A stretch of 64,000 bases of DNA. Source: Acinetobacter sp. HY1485. Lineage in GTDB: Bacteria > Pseudomonadota > Gammaproteobacteria > Pseudomonadales > Moraxellaceae. Position numbers and translations under genes: made by a program. Location of the stretch: NCBI RefSeq assembly GCF_027568475.1, contig NZ_JANKZG010000004.1:124001-188000 (forward strand), in the 5' to 3' direction. The notes below the pieces were generated by a model that was not told the origin of the DNA, made no database searches, and saw only the letters and a program-made list of their open reading frames with translations. This document shows, piece after piece, positions 55,269 through 64,000 of the stretch (the first letter of the stretch is position 1; each line of letters starts with the position of its first letter).

Positions 55269-57338
55269 TTAGCTTTGCAATACGGAAATATCTGCAACTG
55301 CAATAAAGAGTTCACGTAACTGTGCAAGTAAGCGTAAACGGTTAGCTTTCAGTTCGGCATCATCTGCCATCACCATCACACTGTCAAAGAACGCATCAAT
55401 GGTGGTGCGTAATGTTGCAAGTTTAGATAACGCTTCTGTGTATTGATGAGCTTGAAGCAATGGTTGTACCACAGGGGTAATCGCTTGTAACTCAGCGTAA
55501 AGTGCTTTTTCTGCATCTTCAACCAACTTGCTCTCAACCACATCACCTGTTGGTGCAGCTTCTTTTGCCAAAATATTAGCAACACGTTTATTGGCTGCTG
55601 CAAGTGCTGCTGCTTCTGGTAATGTACGGAAGTGATTCACCGCATTGACGCGTTGGTCAAAATCTAACGGTGAGTTTGGCGAAAGTGCTTGTACCGCTTG
55701 TAATACGTCAACTGCAACGCCTTGATCTTCATATTTTGCACGGTAACGCCCTTCTAAAAAGGCAGTCGCTTCTGTACGGGTTTTATCGTGGTCTTTAATC
55801 ACATCGCCGTAACCTTGTAATGCAAAATTCACAAGTTGCTCAATGGTTACATTAAGCTGATTTTCAATGATTAAACGCAAGATCCCAATAGCAGAACGGC
55901 GTAGGGCAAATGGGTCTTTTGAGCCTGTTGGCGGTTGGTTAATACCAAAAATACCCACGAGCGTATCTAAACGGTCTGCAAGTGCAAGTGTTGTACCCGT
56001 TTTGGTTTGCGGTAATACATCCCCTGCAAATTTTGGTAAATACTGCTCACCAAGGGCTTGTGCAACTTCGTTATTTTCGCCTTCTATACGGGCATAGTAT
56101 GTGCCCGCAATACCCTGTAATTCAGGGAACTCACCGACCAATTCAGACGTTAAATCGCACTTTGCAAGTAATGCTGCTTTTTGAGCATCTGCTACATTTG
56201 CACCTGTAATTTGGCTTAAGTTTTCTGCAAGTTTGGCAATACGTTCAGACTTATCCCAAAGTGTACCTAACTGTGCTTGGAACACCATATTGGCAAGTTT
56301 GTCTTTACGGCTTGCGAGTGGTTGTTTTTGATCTTGTAAGAAGAAAAATTCTGCATCACTTAAACGAGGGCGTACAACTTTTTCATTACCTTCAATAATC
56401 TGTGCTGGGTCTTTTGACGCAATGTTAGACACCGTAATAAAGTACGGTTGTAACTTACCTTCGGCATTGATTAAGCAGAAATATTTTTGGTTATCCTGCA
56501 TTGTCGTAATGAGTGCTTCTTGCGGTACAGCCAAGTAACGCTCTTCAAACGTTGCACGTAAAGCTACAGGATATTCAACCAATGCAGTGACTTCATCTAG
56601 TAAATCTGCGGGCACAATGGCAGTGGCATTTACTTCATCTGCCAATGCTTTTACTTGAGTTTGAATAAGGTTTTGACGTGTTGCAAAATCTGCAATCACA
56701 TGTGCTTGCTCTAATGCTGTTAAGTAGTCGTTTGCATGGTTCAGCGTAATGGCTTGTGGGGCATGGAAACGATGACCATACGTTACATTACCTGTTTGAT
56801 GGTCTTGAATGGTCGCATCAATAATTTGATCATCTTTAAGCAATACCACCCATTTTACAGGACGTACAAATTCGGTACGGCTAGTTGCCGAGCGCATACG
56901 TTTTGCAATTGGCAAACGATCAAGAGCATTTTGTAAAATTTGTGGCAGTAGGGTGTCTAAGCTTTGCCCTTGAATGTCTTTGTAATAACAAACTTTTTCG
57001 ACTTTGCCTGCTTGGAATGTTTTTACTTGATCCGCTGTAATGCCTTGCCCACGCATAAAGCCTTCGAGTGCTTTGGTTGGTTTACCTTCAGCATCAAAAG
57101 CAGCTTGGACAGCAGGACCATCAAAACGTTTTTGTGAATCTGCTTGTGCGCTTTCAACATCTACAATTTTAAGGGCTAAACGGCGTGGTGCTGCATAGGC
57201 TTCTGTACTGCTAAATTTAAGCCCTGCATCGTTTAAGCCTTTGATAGTTTCGGCAAGAAGGGCATCACGTAATTTTTTTAAGCTTTTGGGTGGAAGTTCT
57301 TCGCAGCCAAGTTCAAATAAAACGGTATGGTGGTTCAT
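55269..57338 (-). CDS. glyS: Glycyl-tRNA synthetase beta subunit
   Basis: Tetrameric GlyRS beta subunit, 689 aa (E. coli 689). Family features include the N-terminal [21 protein letters not shown] (split) and [17 protein letters not shown] (~330), [20 protein letters not shown] (~465-484) in the HD-like region and a C-terminal tRNA-anticodon-binding helical part. Its start overlaps the glyQ stop by one base (TAATG). Confidence 0.97.
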   Translation of the reverse strand: MNHHTVLFELGCEELPPKSLKKLRDALLAETIKGLNDAGLKFSSTEAYAAPRRLALKIVDVESAQADSQKRFDGPAVQAAFDAEGKPTKALEGFMRGQGITADQVKTFQAGKVEKVCYYKDIQGQSLDTLLPQILQNALDRLPIAKRMRSATSRTEFVRPVKWVVLLKDDQIIDATIQDHQTGNVTYGHRFHAPQAITLNHANDYLTALEQAHVIADFATRQNLIQTQVKALADEVNATAIVPADLLDEVTALVEYPVALRATFEERYLAVPQEALITTMQDNQKYFCLINAEGKLQPYFITVSNIASKDPAQIIEGNEKVVRPRLSDAEFFFLQDQKQPLASRKDKLANMVFQAQLGTLWDKSERIAKLAENLSQITGANVADAQKAALLAKCDLTSELVGEFPELQGIAGTYYARIEGENNEVAQALGEQYLPKFAGDVLPQTKTGTTLALADRLDTLVGIFGINQPPTGSKDPFALRRSAIGILRLIIENQLNVTIEQLVNFALQGYGDVIKDHDKTRTEATAFLEGRYRAKYEDQGVAVDVLQAVQALSPNSPLDFDQRVNAVNHFRTLPEAAALAAANKRVANILAKEAAPTGDVVESKLVEDAEKALYAELQAITPVVQPLLQAHQYTEALSKLATLRTTIDAFFDSVMVMADDAELKANRLRLLAQLRELFIAVADISVLQS

Positions 57339-58315
57339 TATTTCTTCTCCGCTTTTGCTGCTTCTGCTTCAACTTGTGCTTTTAGCTGTGCAAGGACTTC
57401 ATCTCTTAAATGAGGTTCTGCCATTGGGAAACCAAGTTTGGCACGGGCTTGTACATAACTTTGTGCAATGGCACGGGCAAGTGTACGAACACGTAAAATA
57501 TAACGTTGACGCTCTGTTACCGAAATGGCACCACGTGCATCAAGTAAGTTAAAGGTATGTGATGCTTTAACCACTTGCTCGTAAGCAGGTAATGGTAATT
57601 CGGCATCAATTAAGCGAGTGGCTTCTGCTTCGTAAAAATCAAACAGTTCAAATAATTTTGGTACGTTGGCATGTTCAAAGTTATAAGTTGATTGTTCTAC
57701 TTCATTTTGATGGAACACATCGCCATAAGTCACAGTACCAAATTGTCCTTTTGTCCAAACAAGGTCGTATACAGAGTCTACCCCTTGAAGGTACATTGCA
57801 AGACGTTCTAAACCGTATGTAATTTCGCCTGTAACAGGGTAGCATTCAATACCACCTACTTGTTGGAAGTAGGTAAACTGTGTCACTTCCATGCCATTTA
57901 ACCATACTTCCCAACCTAAGCCCCAAGCACCTAATGTTGGCGACTCCCAGTTATCTTCTACAAAGCGAATGTCATGTACAAGTGGGTCAATTCCAATGGC
58001 TTTTAAAGAATCTAAATAGAGTTGTTGGATATTGTCTGGATTTGGTTTAAGCACCACTTGAAATTGATAGTAGTGTTGTAAGCGGTTTGGGTTTTCGCCG
58101 TAACGTCCATCTTTAGGGCGACGAGAAGGCTGTACGTATGCTGCGTTCCATGTTTCTGGACCTAAAGCACGTAAAAAAGTTGCGGTATGGAAAGTCCCTG
58201 CGCCCATTTCCATGTCGTATGGTTGTAAAACCACACAACCTTGCTCAGCCCAGTAATTTTGTAAGGCAAGAATTAAGCCTTGAAAAGTATCAATATGAGA
58301 GATGGCGCGACTCAT
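57338..58315 (-). CDS. glyQ: Glycyl-tRNA synthetase alpha subunit
   Basis: Class II aaRS catalytic subunit, 325 aa (E. coli 303). Contains [35 protein letters not shown] (split) near residues 17-50, [28 protein letters not shown] and [32 protein letters not shown], the class II motifs. It ends in a charged tail [10 protein letters not shown]. First gene of glyQ-glyS. Confidence 0.97.
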   Translation of the reverse strand: MSRAISHIDTFQGLILALQNYWAEQGCVVLQPYDMEMGAGTFHTATFLRALGPETWNAAYVQPSRRPKDGRYGENPNRLQHYYQFQVVLKPNPDNIQQLYLDSLKAIGIDPLVHDIRFVEDNWESPTLGAWGLGWEVWLNGMEVTQFTYFQQVGGIECYPVTGEITYGLERLAMYLQGVDSVYDLVWTKGQFGTVTYGDVFHQNEVEQSTYNFEHANVPKLFELFDFYEAEATRLIDAELPLPAYEQVVKASHTFNLLDARGAISVTERQRYILRVRTLARAIAQSYVQARAKLGFPMAEPHLRDEVLAQLKAQVEAEAAKAEKK

Positions 58316-58394
58316 GTAGCATCCACTTAATTATGAGAAAAATTGAGTTTAAGTATAAGGATTTTGCCTTGAGGTGGCAAAGGCTTCTAAATAT

Positions 58395-58428
58395 AAAAAA
58401 GCCATATTCTTAAGGATAAGAACATGGC
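58395..58428 (-). terminator. Terminator after the PspC gene
   Basis: GCCAT-TTCTTA (58401-58412) pairs with TAAGAA-ATGGC (58417-58428) with one small mismatch, and a T run follows on the minus strand. Confidence 0.75.
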
Positions 58429-58435
58429 AAAAGGT

Positions 58436-58651
58436 TTAGCGGTATTGTGTGGGTTGGAAACGAGATTGTTTTGGCATCACAAACCACAGCACGATATAAA
58501 CTAAAATACCAGGGAATGCGGCACTTAATATAGACACTAAGACAAATAAGACACGCACTAATGTGACATTCCAACCAAAGCGTTCGGCAATACCTCCCAT
58601 AACGCCTGCAATCATGCAATGCTTACGTGAACGATATAGACCTGTTGACAT
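58436..58651 (-). CDS. PspC-domain membrane protein
   Basis: 71 aa, a small PspC/YvlC-type protein: basic N-terminus (LYRSRKHCMIAGVMGGIAERFG), then two hydrophobic stretches (VTLVRVLFVLVSIL, GILVYIVLWFVMP). PspC proteins help sense envelope stress with PspA/B, but no psp operon is visible here, so this is a stand-alone version. Gene lies just upstream of glyQ on the same strand. Confidence 0.8.
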   Translation of the reverse strand: MSTGLYRSRKHCMIAGVMGGIAERFGWNVTLVRVLFVLVSILSAAFPGILVYIVLWFVMPKQSRFQPTQYR

Positions 58652-58734
58652 TATGGCGGTACTCCAAAAAAAGAATAAATAGATATGTATTTATATGAGG
58701 GGAAGGGAATGAATTAAAAGTATATTTTTGTAAT

Positions 58735-58770
58735 AAAAAAAGCCTCTTAACAATGTTAAGAGGCTTTTTT
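58735..58770. terminator. Terminator of the tRNA-Lys pair
   Basis: AAGCCTCTTAAC (58740-58751) pairs with GTTAAGAGGCTT (58755-58766), loop AAT, with A run on one side and T run on the other. It directly follows the second tRNA on the minus strand. Confidence 0.92.
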
Positions 58771-58776
58771 GAATCT

Positions 58777-58852
58777 TGGTGGGTCGTCCGCGACTCGAAC
58801 GCGGGACCAATGGATTAAAAGTCCACTGCTCTACCAACTGAGCTAACGACCC
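58777..58852 (-). tRNA. tRNA-Lys (TTT anticodon), copy 2
   Basis: 76 nt including encoded CCA. The acceptor stem GGGTCGT/ACGACCC, D-loop AGCTCAGTTGGTAGAGC, anticodon loop CTTTTAA with TTT anticodon and T-loop GTTCGAGTC are all present. Identical to the copy at 58870. Confidence 0.97.
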
Positions 58853-58869
58853 GTAAAGGTCAAGATTAA

Positions 58870-58945
58870 TGGTGGGTCGTCCGCGACTCGAACGCGGGAC
58901 CAATGGATTAAAAGTCCACTGCTCTACCAACTGAGCTAACGACCC
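58870..58945 (-). tRNA. tRNA-Lys (TTT anticodon), copy 1
   Basis: 76 nt including CCA; sequence identical to the neighbour, separated by 17 bp. First in the direction of transcription, with a good promoter just upstream. Confidence 0.97.
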
Positions 58946-58965
58946 ATATCGTCTTGATGGTGCGT

Positions 58966-58993
58966 ATTGTAGCAATTTATTGTGTGATGGCAA
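58966..58993 (-). promoter_or_regulatory. tRNA-Lys promoter
   Basis: On the minus strand TTGCCA (58993-58988) and TACAAT (58971-58966) are 16 nt apart, about 20 nt upstream of the first tRNA. Confidence 0.7.
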
Positions 58994-59043
58994 GTCCTAA
59001 TCTAGAAAAAAATGCTCAACTGTTTATAAAAGCTACAAAAATA

Positions 59044-60840
59044 TTAAAAATAAGGCTTTTTTTGCATAATATGTTCGTAAATTTTGTGATTTAACGGGTG
59101 ATATGTGTCTTGATGGGGGAGTTGTACAAGTAACAAATCATCGCAATGATGGATATCAAAGCCTTGCTTTTGTAGTTCTTTTTTAGAATATTTAAATGCA
59201 GACGATACAGGTAAAGTTAGCTGTATGCGCAAAAATAATGGAATTGCATGCGTAGGTAAGGCTTTTTTAAACTCTGCATAGATATTCTTACAATCAAAGA
59301 TAGGCGAGAGTGAATTTAAAATAACGGTTGCCATACAAGCCTTACCCTCATAATTTGGAATTTTAACACCATAAATAGAGGCTTCTTTAATACTTGGGCA
59401 AGTACACATCACATCTTCAACCTCATGTGTTGAAATGCGTTGATTTTGCCAATGAAAGGTATCACTTAAGCGGTCAATAAATTGAACATGGCGATATCCC
59501 AAGCGACGCATCAAATCGCCTGTGTTGTAGTAAGCATCGTGCTCATTAAATACATGGTGTAAAACAGCATCATCGTTGATGTCATGTTTGCCATAACCAT
59601 CAAATGGTGTACGGCTAGTAATTTTGCTTAACAGTAAACCTACATCGCCTTTTTTTACTTCGGTGCAGTAGCCATTTTTATCTCGAATTGGCTTTTGGCT
59701 GTCAATATCATATTGAACGACTGCAAAAGGTAGGGGAGAAAATCCAACCGTATTGTCAAAGTTAAATAAGTTATTAAATCCAATATTACTTTCGTTTGAG
59801 GCATACAGCTCAAATACTTCTTTGATATTAAAACGGTGTTTAAATGTTCGCCAATAGTAAGCACGTAAACCATAGCCAATCATTTTTTTAACTTGATGTT
59901 TATTGGCCTGAACAGGTTGTTCAAGCAGTTGACGGCAAACATCACTTGAATAGCCAATCGCTACAGCATCTTGGGCATCTTGCCAAAATGTTTGTGTAGA
60001 AAAATGAGCATTAAATGAAAAGGTTCCTTGTCCTGCAAGGACACTGCTCCAACATACAATACTGGCGGTAGCATGGTGTAGAGGTAAGGGAACATAAAGG
60101 ATATCTTTATTGACTAACCCAAGTGTTTGTCCGTAGGTGTTATAAGCCAAAATCCAACGTCCATGCGTATAAAGGGCTGCTTTGGGTTGTCCTGTTGTGC
60201 CTGATGTGTAGATATAAAATAAACCATCTTGTGCATAAATATGAGCAGTAGTGGGTGGGTTAAACGTTGGGTATTCTTGAGCGCTATAAATTAAATTACG
60301 ATAACCACTCGGCGCATTTTCTTGTTTATCTTGGTTTGAAGATGCAACCCAAAAACAATGCTCAAAATTTAATTTTAAAGCATCTATTTGTTGGTGATAT
60401 TGATCACTAACAATAAGACCTTTAGGCTCGGTGCTTAATAATGTCTTTGTAGTTATTTTGGTCGGATCAATTAAAGCACAAATCACACCCACCTTGGCTG
60501 TTGCTAATATAACTGCAAAAAACTCAGGTCGATTTTCCATGACCAAACTTAAAACATCACCTTTTTTAAACCCATACGCAATAAGTAGATGGGCAATTTG
60601 GTTGGCATGTTGGTTGAGGTGTTGATAGGTTGTGGTTTGATCACCAAATTTTAAGGCATTATAACGTGGATGTTGTTTAGCAATTTTTTCAAAAATAAGT
60701 CCAAGCCCCATTGGTGTTTCTTGTTTTTGTGTATAAACCTGTTTGAGACCACGTAATAGGCGCGGAATTTTAGGTAAAACATGAGGGAATTGATGCATGA
60801 TCTCTTTAAAATGAACGACATTTTTAGGAGATTTTTTCAT
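59044..60840 (-). CDS. FATP-type long/very-long-chain acyl-CoA synthetase
   Basis: ATP-dependent fatty acyl-CoA ligase, 598 aa. The AMP-binding P-loop is IYTSGTTGQPKAA (~208-220), and ELYASNESN with YNTGDLMRRLGYRHVQFIDR are the adenylate-site segments. The layout with LIDPTKITTKTLLSTEPKGLIVSD (split) and HALLTVN-like N-terminal part resembles the FATP/very-long-chain branch rather than FadD. Activity on fatty or aromatic acids is possible. Isolated between tRNA-Lys and rne. Confidence 0.87.
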   Translation of the reverse strand: MKKSPKNVVHFKEIMHQFPHVLPKIPRLLRGLKQVYTQKQETPMGLGLIFEKIAKQHPRYNALKFGDQTTTYQHLNQHANQIAHLLIAYGFKKGDVLSLVMENRPEFFAVILATAKVGVICALIDPTKITTKTLLSTEPKGLIVSDQYHQQIDALKLNFEHCFWVASSNQDKQENAPSGYRNLIYSAQEYPTFNPPTTAHIYAQDGLFYIYTSGTTGQPKAALYTHGRWILAYNTYGQTLGLVNKDILYVPLPLHHATASIVCWSSVLAGQGTFSFNAHFSTQTFWQDAQDAVAIGYSSDVCRQLLEQPVQANKHQVKKMIGYGLRAYYWRTFKHRFNIKEVFELYASNESNIGFNNLFNFDNTVGFSPLPFAVVQYDIDSQKPIRDKNGYCTEVKKGDVGLLLSKITSRTPFDGYGKHDINDDAVLHHVFNEHDAYYNTGDLMRRLGYRHVQFIDRLSDTFHWQNQRISTHEVEDVMCTCPSIKEASIYGVKIPNYEGKACMATVILNSLSPIFDCKNIYAEFKKALPTHAIPLFLRIQLTLPVSSAFKYSKKELQKQGFDIHHCDDLLLVQLPHQDTYHPLNHKIYEHIMQKKPYF

Positions 60841-60890
60841 TCTTATTTTCTCTAATTTAAAAGTACATAGGTTTTAGTTTAACTGAAAGT

Positions 60891-60921
60891 AAAAAAAACC
60901 GCTCACATTGGAGCGGTTTTT
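60891..60921. terminator. rne terminator
   Basis: CCGCTC (60899-60904) pairs with GAGCGG (60911-60916) with A and T runs on both outer sides, just after the rne stop, and upstream of the acyl-CoA synthetase. Confidence 0.88.
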
Positions 60922-60925
60922 CATT

Positions 60926-63900
60926 TTATGATTCTGATTCAGGCGGTGTCACTGCCTTTTTAGGTGGACGACCACGTGGGCGACGCGGACGAGCAGCTTT
61001 ATCTTTACTCGTTGCTTTTGCCTTAGTTGTGGTTTTCTTTTCCTTAGCTGTTTCTTCTTCGGCAGGTTTTTCTTCTGCCTTAGGTTCTTCAGTTACCGTT
61101 GGTGCTTCTACCTGTTCAGCTGTTGGTTCAGCTTCTTGAGTCGCCACAGGTGTTTCTTGCGGTTTTTCAACAGCTTCTTCTTCAATATGTTTTGCCTTTG
61201 CTTGCTCGTGTGCTTGTTCGGCTGCCTGTTTTGCTAAACGACGACGCTCACGCGGATCATTTGCCACGCGTGGTTTATCTGCTTTTTCAGGTGTAAGCGA
61301 TAACACAGGTGCAGGTTGTGCTTCTTCTGTGGTTTTGCTTGGTACAGCAACATCACGCGTTACAGGCTGTTTTGCTGTTTCCACCGCAGTTGTGTTGACT
61401 AACGTTTCGGCATACGTTTGCGTAAATTTCACTAACGCACGGCTGAAAGTTTGTACTAAGCCAAACTGTTCAATCAGAACGTTACAGTCTTCACCATAAA
61501 CATGCTGAATTAAACTACGCAATGTATGCCCTGCAAGTGCAGGATTTTGCGTTGCTACAACTGTAGGTACAACAGGTTGAGCAGATTTTTGCGCACGACG
61601 GCGTGAACGAGGGTCGTTGCTTGCACGTTGTGGTTTGGTTGCTTCTTTAGGTTGTTCTGGTTCAGAACGCACTTTTTCTGCAACTACTTTTTTCGCTTTT
61701 GGCTCTTCTGTTTTAGTAACAGGTTTTGCTTCTTTTTGCTTTGGTTGCGCTTGTGGTGCATCGTTTAATGCAACAATATCACGCGTTGCCTGATCAACAT
61801 TAACCACTAATGCCGTTGGAGTTTCCTCATGGCGTGGTGCATCAACCATATCCACTTTAACCTGTTGTGGTTTAGGTGCTTCAACCACTTTTTCTTCAGG
61901 TGTATTCAGTACGCTTGTATCACGTTGGCGATTTGGGCGTTGCGGACGCTGTTGATGGCGGTCACGACGTGGCACAGTATTTTCTGTTTGCTGTGGTTGG
62001 TCGTTTTGTTGTTGCTCTTGCTGTTGTTGACGCTTTTGACGTTTTAGCTCACGCATTTCGTGACGAGAAAGCTGCACATGCTCTTCTTGTTGCTCATGTT
62101 GTGGCTGTTCACGGTTGTCACGTTGTTGCTTTTGCTGACGCTGCGGCTTGTTATTTTTACGTTGGTTTTTCTCTTCTTTGTCTTGTTGCACATCACGTTT
62201 TTCTGCTTTATGTGTAGTTGCAGTTGTGGTGCTATGCGTTTGAGAAATATAAGCATTACCTTGTGTGGTATTGCTTACAGCTTGTGTTGTAACAGTGGTA
62301 TTCGCAACTTGTTGCACTTGACCAAATTGACCACGGCTCACAGCACCGTTATTCACCATTTGTTCAATGGCAGCAGCAGCGTTATTTGCAGAGCGTGCTT
62401 GGTCTACAGTATGCGCTTGTTTTTGTACAAACAAGTTTTCTAACCATGCACATGGGCTGTTGCTGTCTTGAGCAGGCACTTGTGCTTGTGCTGTTGGTGC
62501 AACCGCTTGTTGTTGAGGTTGCTGTTTCTTCTGTGATTGTTGCTGTTTTTTATCAGCTGATGGCGCAGGAATAAGCTGTTCGCTTTCATCTAAGTGCCAT
62601 GTTGAAGATTCGTAGCCAATTTCGTTAGAACGTGTTGCTTCTGTGCGCTCGTAACTGCTTGGGGCAAAGCCTTCAGGATTAAATTTAATTTCGTAATGTG
62701 GTGTTTCTAAGTGCGGGTGAGGCAATACAGTGACACGGACATTAGTGGTTTGTTCTAAGTAAACAATGCTATGGCGTTTTTCGTTGAGTAAGAACGCTGC
62801 AATTTCGACAGGTACTTCAACTTGTACTTCACCATGACGTTGACCCAGCGCAATTTCTTCTAGTTTACGCATAATAGACAATGACATTGAGCGTACGTCA
62901 CGCACCATGCCTGTACCATGACAGCGAGGGCAGACGTAGCCTGTTGCTTCTTCTAAAGATGGACGTAAGCGTTGACGGCTCATTTCCATTAAACCAAAGC
63001 GTGAAAGTTGTCCAAATTGAATACGCGCACGGTCGCTTTGCGTGGCTTCTCGTAACTTAGCCTCAACCATGCGTTGGTTGCGATCTTTACTCATATCAAT
63101 AAAGTCGATCACGACCAAACCGCCAATATCACGTAAACGTAATTGGCGTGCAATTTCTTCGGCTGCTTCTAAGTTGGTATTGAGCGCTGTATCTTCTACA
63201 TCTTGTCCGCGGGTTGATTTTGCAGAGTTGATGTCGATAGCAACCAATGCTTCTGTTTGATCAATCACGATTGACCCACCAGATGGTAATTTCACTTCAC
63301 GTTCGTACGCTGTTTGGATTTGGCTTTCGATCGCGAAGTGTGCAAATAATGGCTCATTTAATGTGTAAGTTTTTAACTTGTCTAATTGATTTGGCATCAC
63401 TGCTTTAACAAAGTTATATGCTTCGTTATAGGCTTGCTCGTTATCAATTAAAATTTCTGCAACATCATCACGTAAATAATCACGAATAGCACGCGTTACA
63501 ACACCTGCTTCTTGATGTACAAGCATTGGTGATGGACCAGAACGTGCTGTATTTTGGATTTGACCCCAAAGGTCTAAAAGATGTTGTAAGTCGAGTTGTA
63601 ATTCTTCTTGTGTACGTCCAATGCCTGCTGTACGCACAATTACGCTCATGCCACGCGGTACATTTAGTGCCGATAACATTTGCTTGAGTTCTTCACGCAC
63701 ATTACCCGAAATTTGACGGCTAATACCACCGCCTTTAGGGTTGTTTGGCATTAAAACAAGGTAGCGACCTGCTAAAGAAATATAAGTTGAAAGCGCAGCA
63801 CCTTTGTTGCCACGTTCTTCTTTTTCTACTTGAACAAGTAATTCTGTACCTTCAGAAATTAAGTCGCGGATATTGCTGGTATCACGGGCATCTGAATTGA

Positions 63901-64000
63901 AATAGCTACGTGCAATTTCGCGCATCGACAAGAAGCCTTGGCGTCCTGCACCGTATTCTACAAATACAGCTTCTAAAGAAGGTTCTACGCGAGTGACATG
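60926..64000 (-). CDS. rne: Ribonuclease E (N-terminus outside window)
   Basis: Essential endoribonuclease and degradosome scaffold. The frame is open to the window edge, so the 1024 visible residues lack the first ~30-50, including the start. The S1 part is [19 protein letters not shown], the DNase-I-like site has VAIDINSAK and VVIDFIDMS (catalytic Asp pair), and the Zn-link is CPRCHGTG. The ~600-residue C-terminal half is disordered, Gln/Arg/Lys/Glu-rich. It contains two NDPR-type motifs (NDPRSRRR ~61588-61620 and NDPRERRR ~61238-61262) and ends with an AT-hook-like PRGRPPKK. Confidence 0.95.
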   Translation of the reverse strand, partial: HVTRVEPSLEAVFVEYGAGRQGFLSMREIARSYFNSDARDTSNIRDLISEGTELLVQVEKEERGNKGAALSTYISLAGRYLVLMPNNPKGGGISRQISGNVREELKQMLSALNVPRGMSVIVRTAGIGRTQEELQLDLQHLLDLWGQIQNTARSGPSPMLVHQEAGVVTRAIRDYLRDDVAEILIDNEQAYNEAYNFVKAVMPNQLDKLKTYTLNEPLFAHFAIESQIQTAYEREVKLPSGGSIVIDQTEALVAIDINSAKSTRGQDVEDTALNTNLEAAEEIARQLRLRDIGGLVVIDFIDMSKDRNQRMVEAKLREATQSDRARIQFGQLSRFGLMEMSRQRLRPSLEEATGYVCPRCHGTGMVRDVRSMSLSIMRKLEEIALGQRHGEVQVEVPVEIAAFLLNEKRHSIVYLEQTTNVRVTVLPHPHLETPHYEIKFNPEGFAPSSYERTEATRSNEIGYESSTWHLDESEQLIPAPSADKKQQQSQKKQQPQQQAVAPTAQAQVPAQDSNSPCAWLENLFVQKQAHTVDQARSANNAAAAIEQMVNNGAVSRGQFGQVQQVANTTVTTQAVSNTTQGNAYISQTHSTTTATTHKAEKRDVQQDKEEKNQRKNNKPQRQQKQQRDNREQPQHEQQEEHVQLSRHEMRELKRQKRQQQQEQQQNDQPQQTENTVPRRDRHQQRPQRPNRQRDTSVLNTPEEKVVEAPKPQQVKVDMVDAPRHEETPTALVVNVDQATRDIVALNDAPQAQPKQKEAKPVTKTEEPKAKKVVAEKVRSEPEQPKEATKPQRASNDPRSRRRAQKSAQPVVPTVVATQNPALAGHTLRSLIQHVYGEDCNVLIEQFGLVQTFSRALVKFTQTYAETLVNTTAVETAKQPVTRDVAVPSKTTEEAQPAPVLSLTPEKADKPRVANDPRERRRLAKQAAEQAHEQAKAKHIEEEAVEKPQETPVATQEAEPTAEQVEAPTVTEEPKAEEKPAEEETAKEKKTTTKAKATSKDKAARPRRPRGRPPKKAVTPPESES

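Noticed and set aside
58691..58993. A 100-aa open frame with a repeated LAQLVEQWTFNPLVPRSSRG segment
   Set aside because: It is the translation of the two tRNA-Lys genes, a well-known artefact.
61829..62574. Several plus-strand open frames opposite rne rich in Leu and Val
   Set aside because: They are antisense to the Gln/Lys-rich RNase E tail and have no start signals.

Overview
The window reads as a chromosomal segment from a low-GC gammaproteobacterium of the Moraxellaceae, most likely Acinetobacter or a close relative. Pointers are the recC-recB-recD gene order, the ubiE-ubiJ-ubiB cluster, a two-domain polyphosphate:AMP phosphotransferase of the kind studied in Acinetobacter, a bifunctional HisIE, a FFLEELY-motif protein, many AT-rich codons and frequent GTG/TTG starts. 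No prophage, transposase, CRISPR array or rRNA operon is visible. The window is mostly housekeeping DNA with a few accessory genes and unusual non-coding pieces.

Layout. 1-3914: Mrp-type Na+/H+ antiporter genes on the minus strand (mrpA-B fusion, mrpC, mrpD cut by the window edge), preceded by an upstream region with inverted repeats and a perfect 7-bp tandem array (4149-4275). 4275-7785: minus-strand UvrD-like helicase overlapping hisIE, then an FAD monooxygenase. 7860-8693: a plus-strand protein resembling the alpha-glutamyl/putrescinyl-thymine pyrophosphorylase family. 9180-12356: ubiquinone genes ubiB, ubiJ, ubiE. 12396-15113: FFLEELY protein, pap, DUF697-like protein. 15252-24293: recC-recB-recD. 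24294-24995: a 700-bp interval with two strong terminators and repeated self-complementary segments, suggesting small RNAs. 24996-28894: rpsO, pnp, corA-like. 28928-31144: TonB-dependent siderophore receptor with a Fur-box-like site. 31337-32590: HAD phosphatase and a gamma-glutamylcyclotransferase-like protein, followed by a perfect 8-bp tandem array (32661-32788).

32886-42574: cbpM-cbpA, exported amine oxidase, hslO, KefB-like antiporter, priA, lnt-corC, all on the minus strand. 42753-44316: a tight plus-strand operon of tusA, an unrecognised 183-aa protein with an apparent internal duplication, and an AbiEii-like nucleotidyltransferase. I consider this the best candidate for an undescribed system. 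44453-54158 mixes an AI-2E-family transporter, an orphan ParA, small exported proteins including a chagasin-like inhibitor, a methyltransferase, an aldo/keto reductase, an alpha/beta-hydrolase-like protein and a D-2-hydroxyacid dehydrogenase. 54269-58651: a lipoprotein, glyQ-glyS and a PspC-domain protein. 58777-58945: two identical tRNA-Lys genes. 59044-64000: an acyl-CoA synthetase and rne, cut by the window edge.

Functional links: RNase E and PNPase, the two core RNA-decay enzymes, are both encoded here, and the RNase E tail carries two NDPR-type motifs and a terminal AT-hook-like motif. TusA feeds sulfur to tRNA modification, which makes its coupling to an AbiEii-like nucleotidyltransferase suggestive because several enzymes of that family act on tRNA. 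CbpA/CbpM and Hsp33 form a small stress-chaperone neighbourhood. All functional calls rest on reading the translated sequence; no database search was possible.
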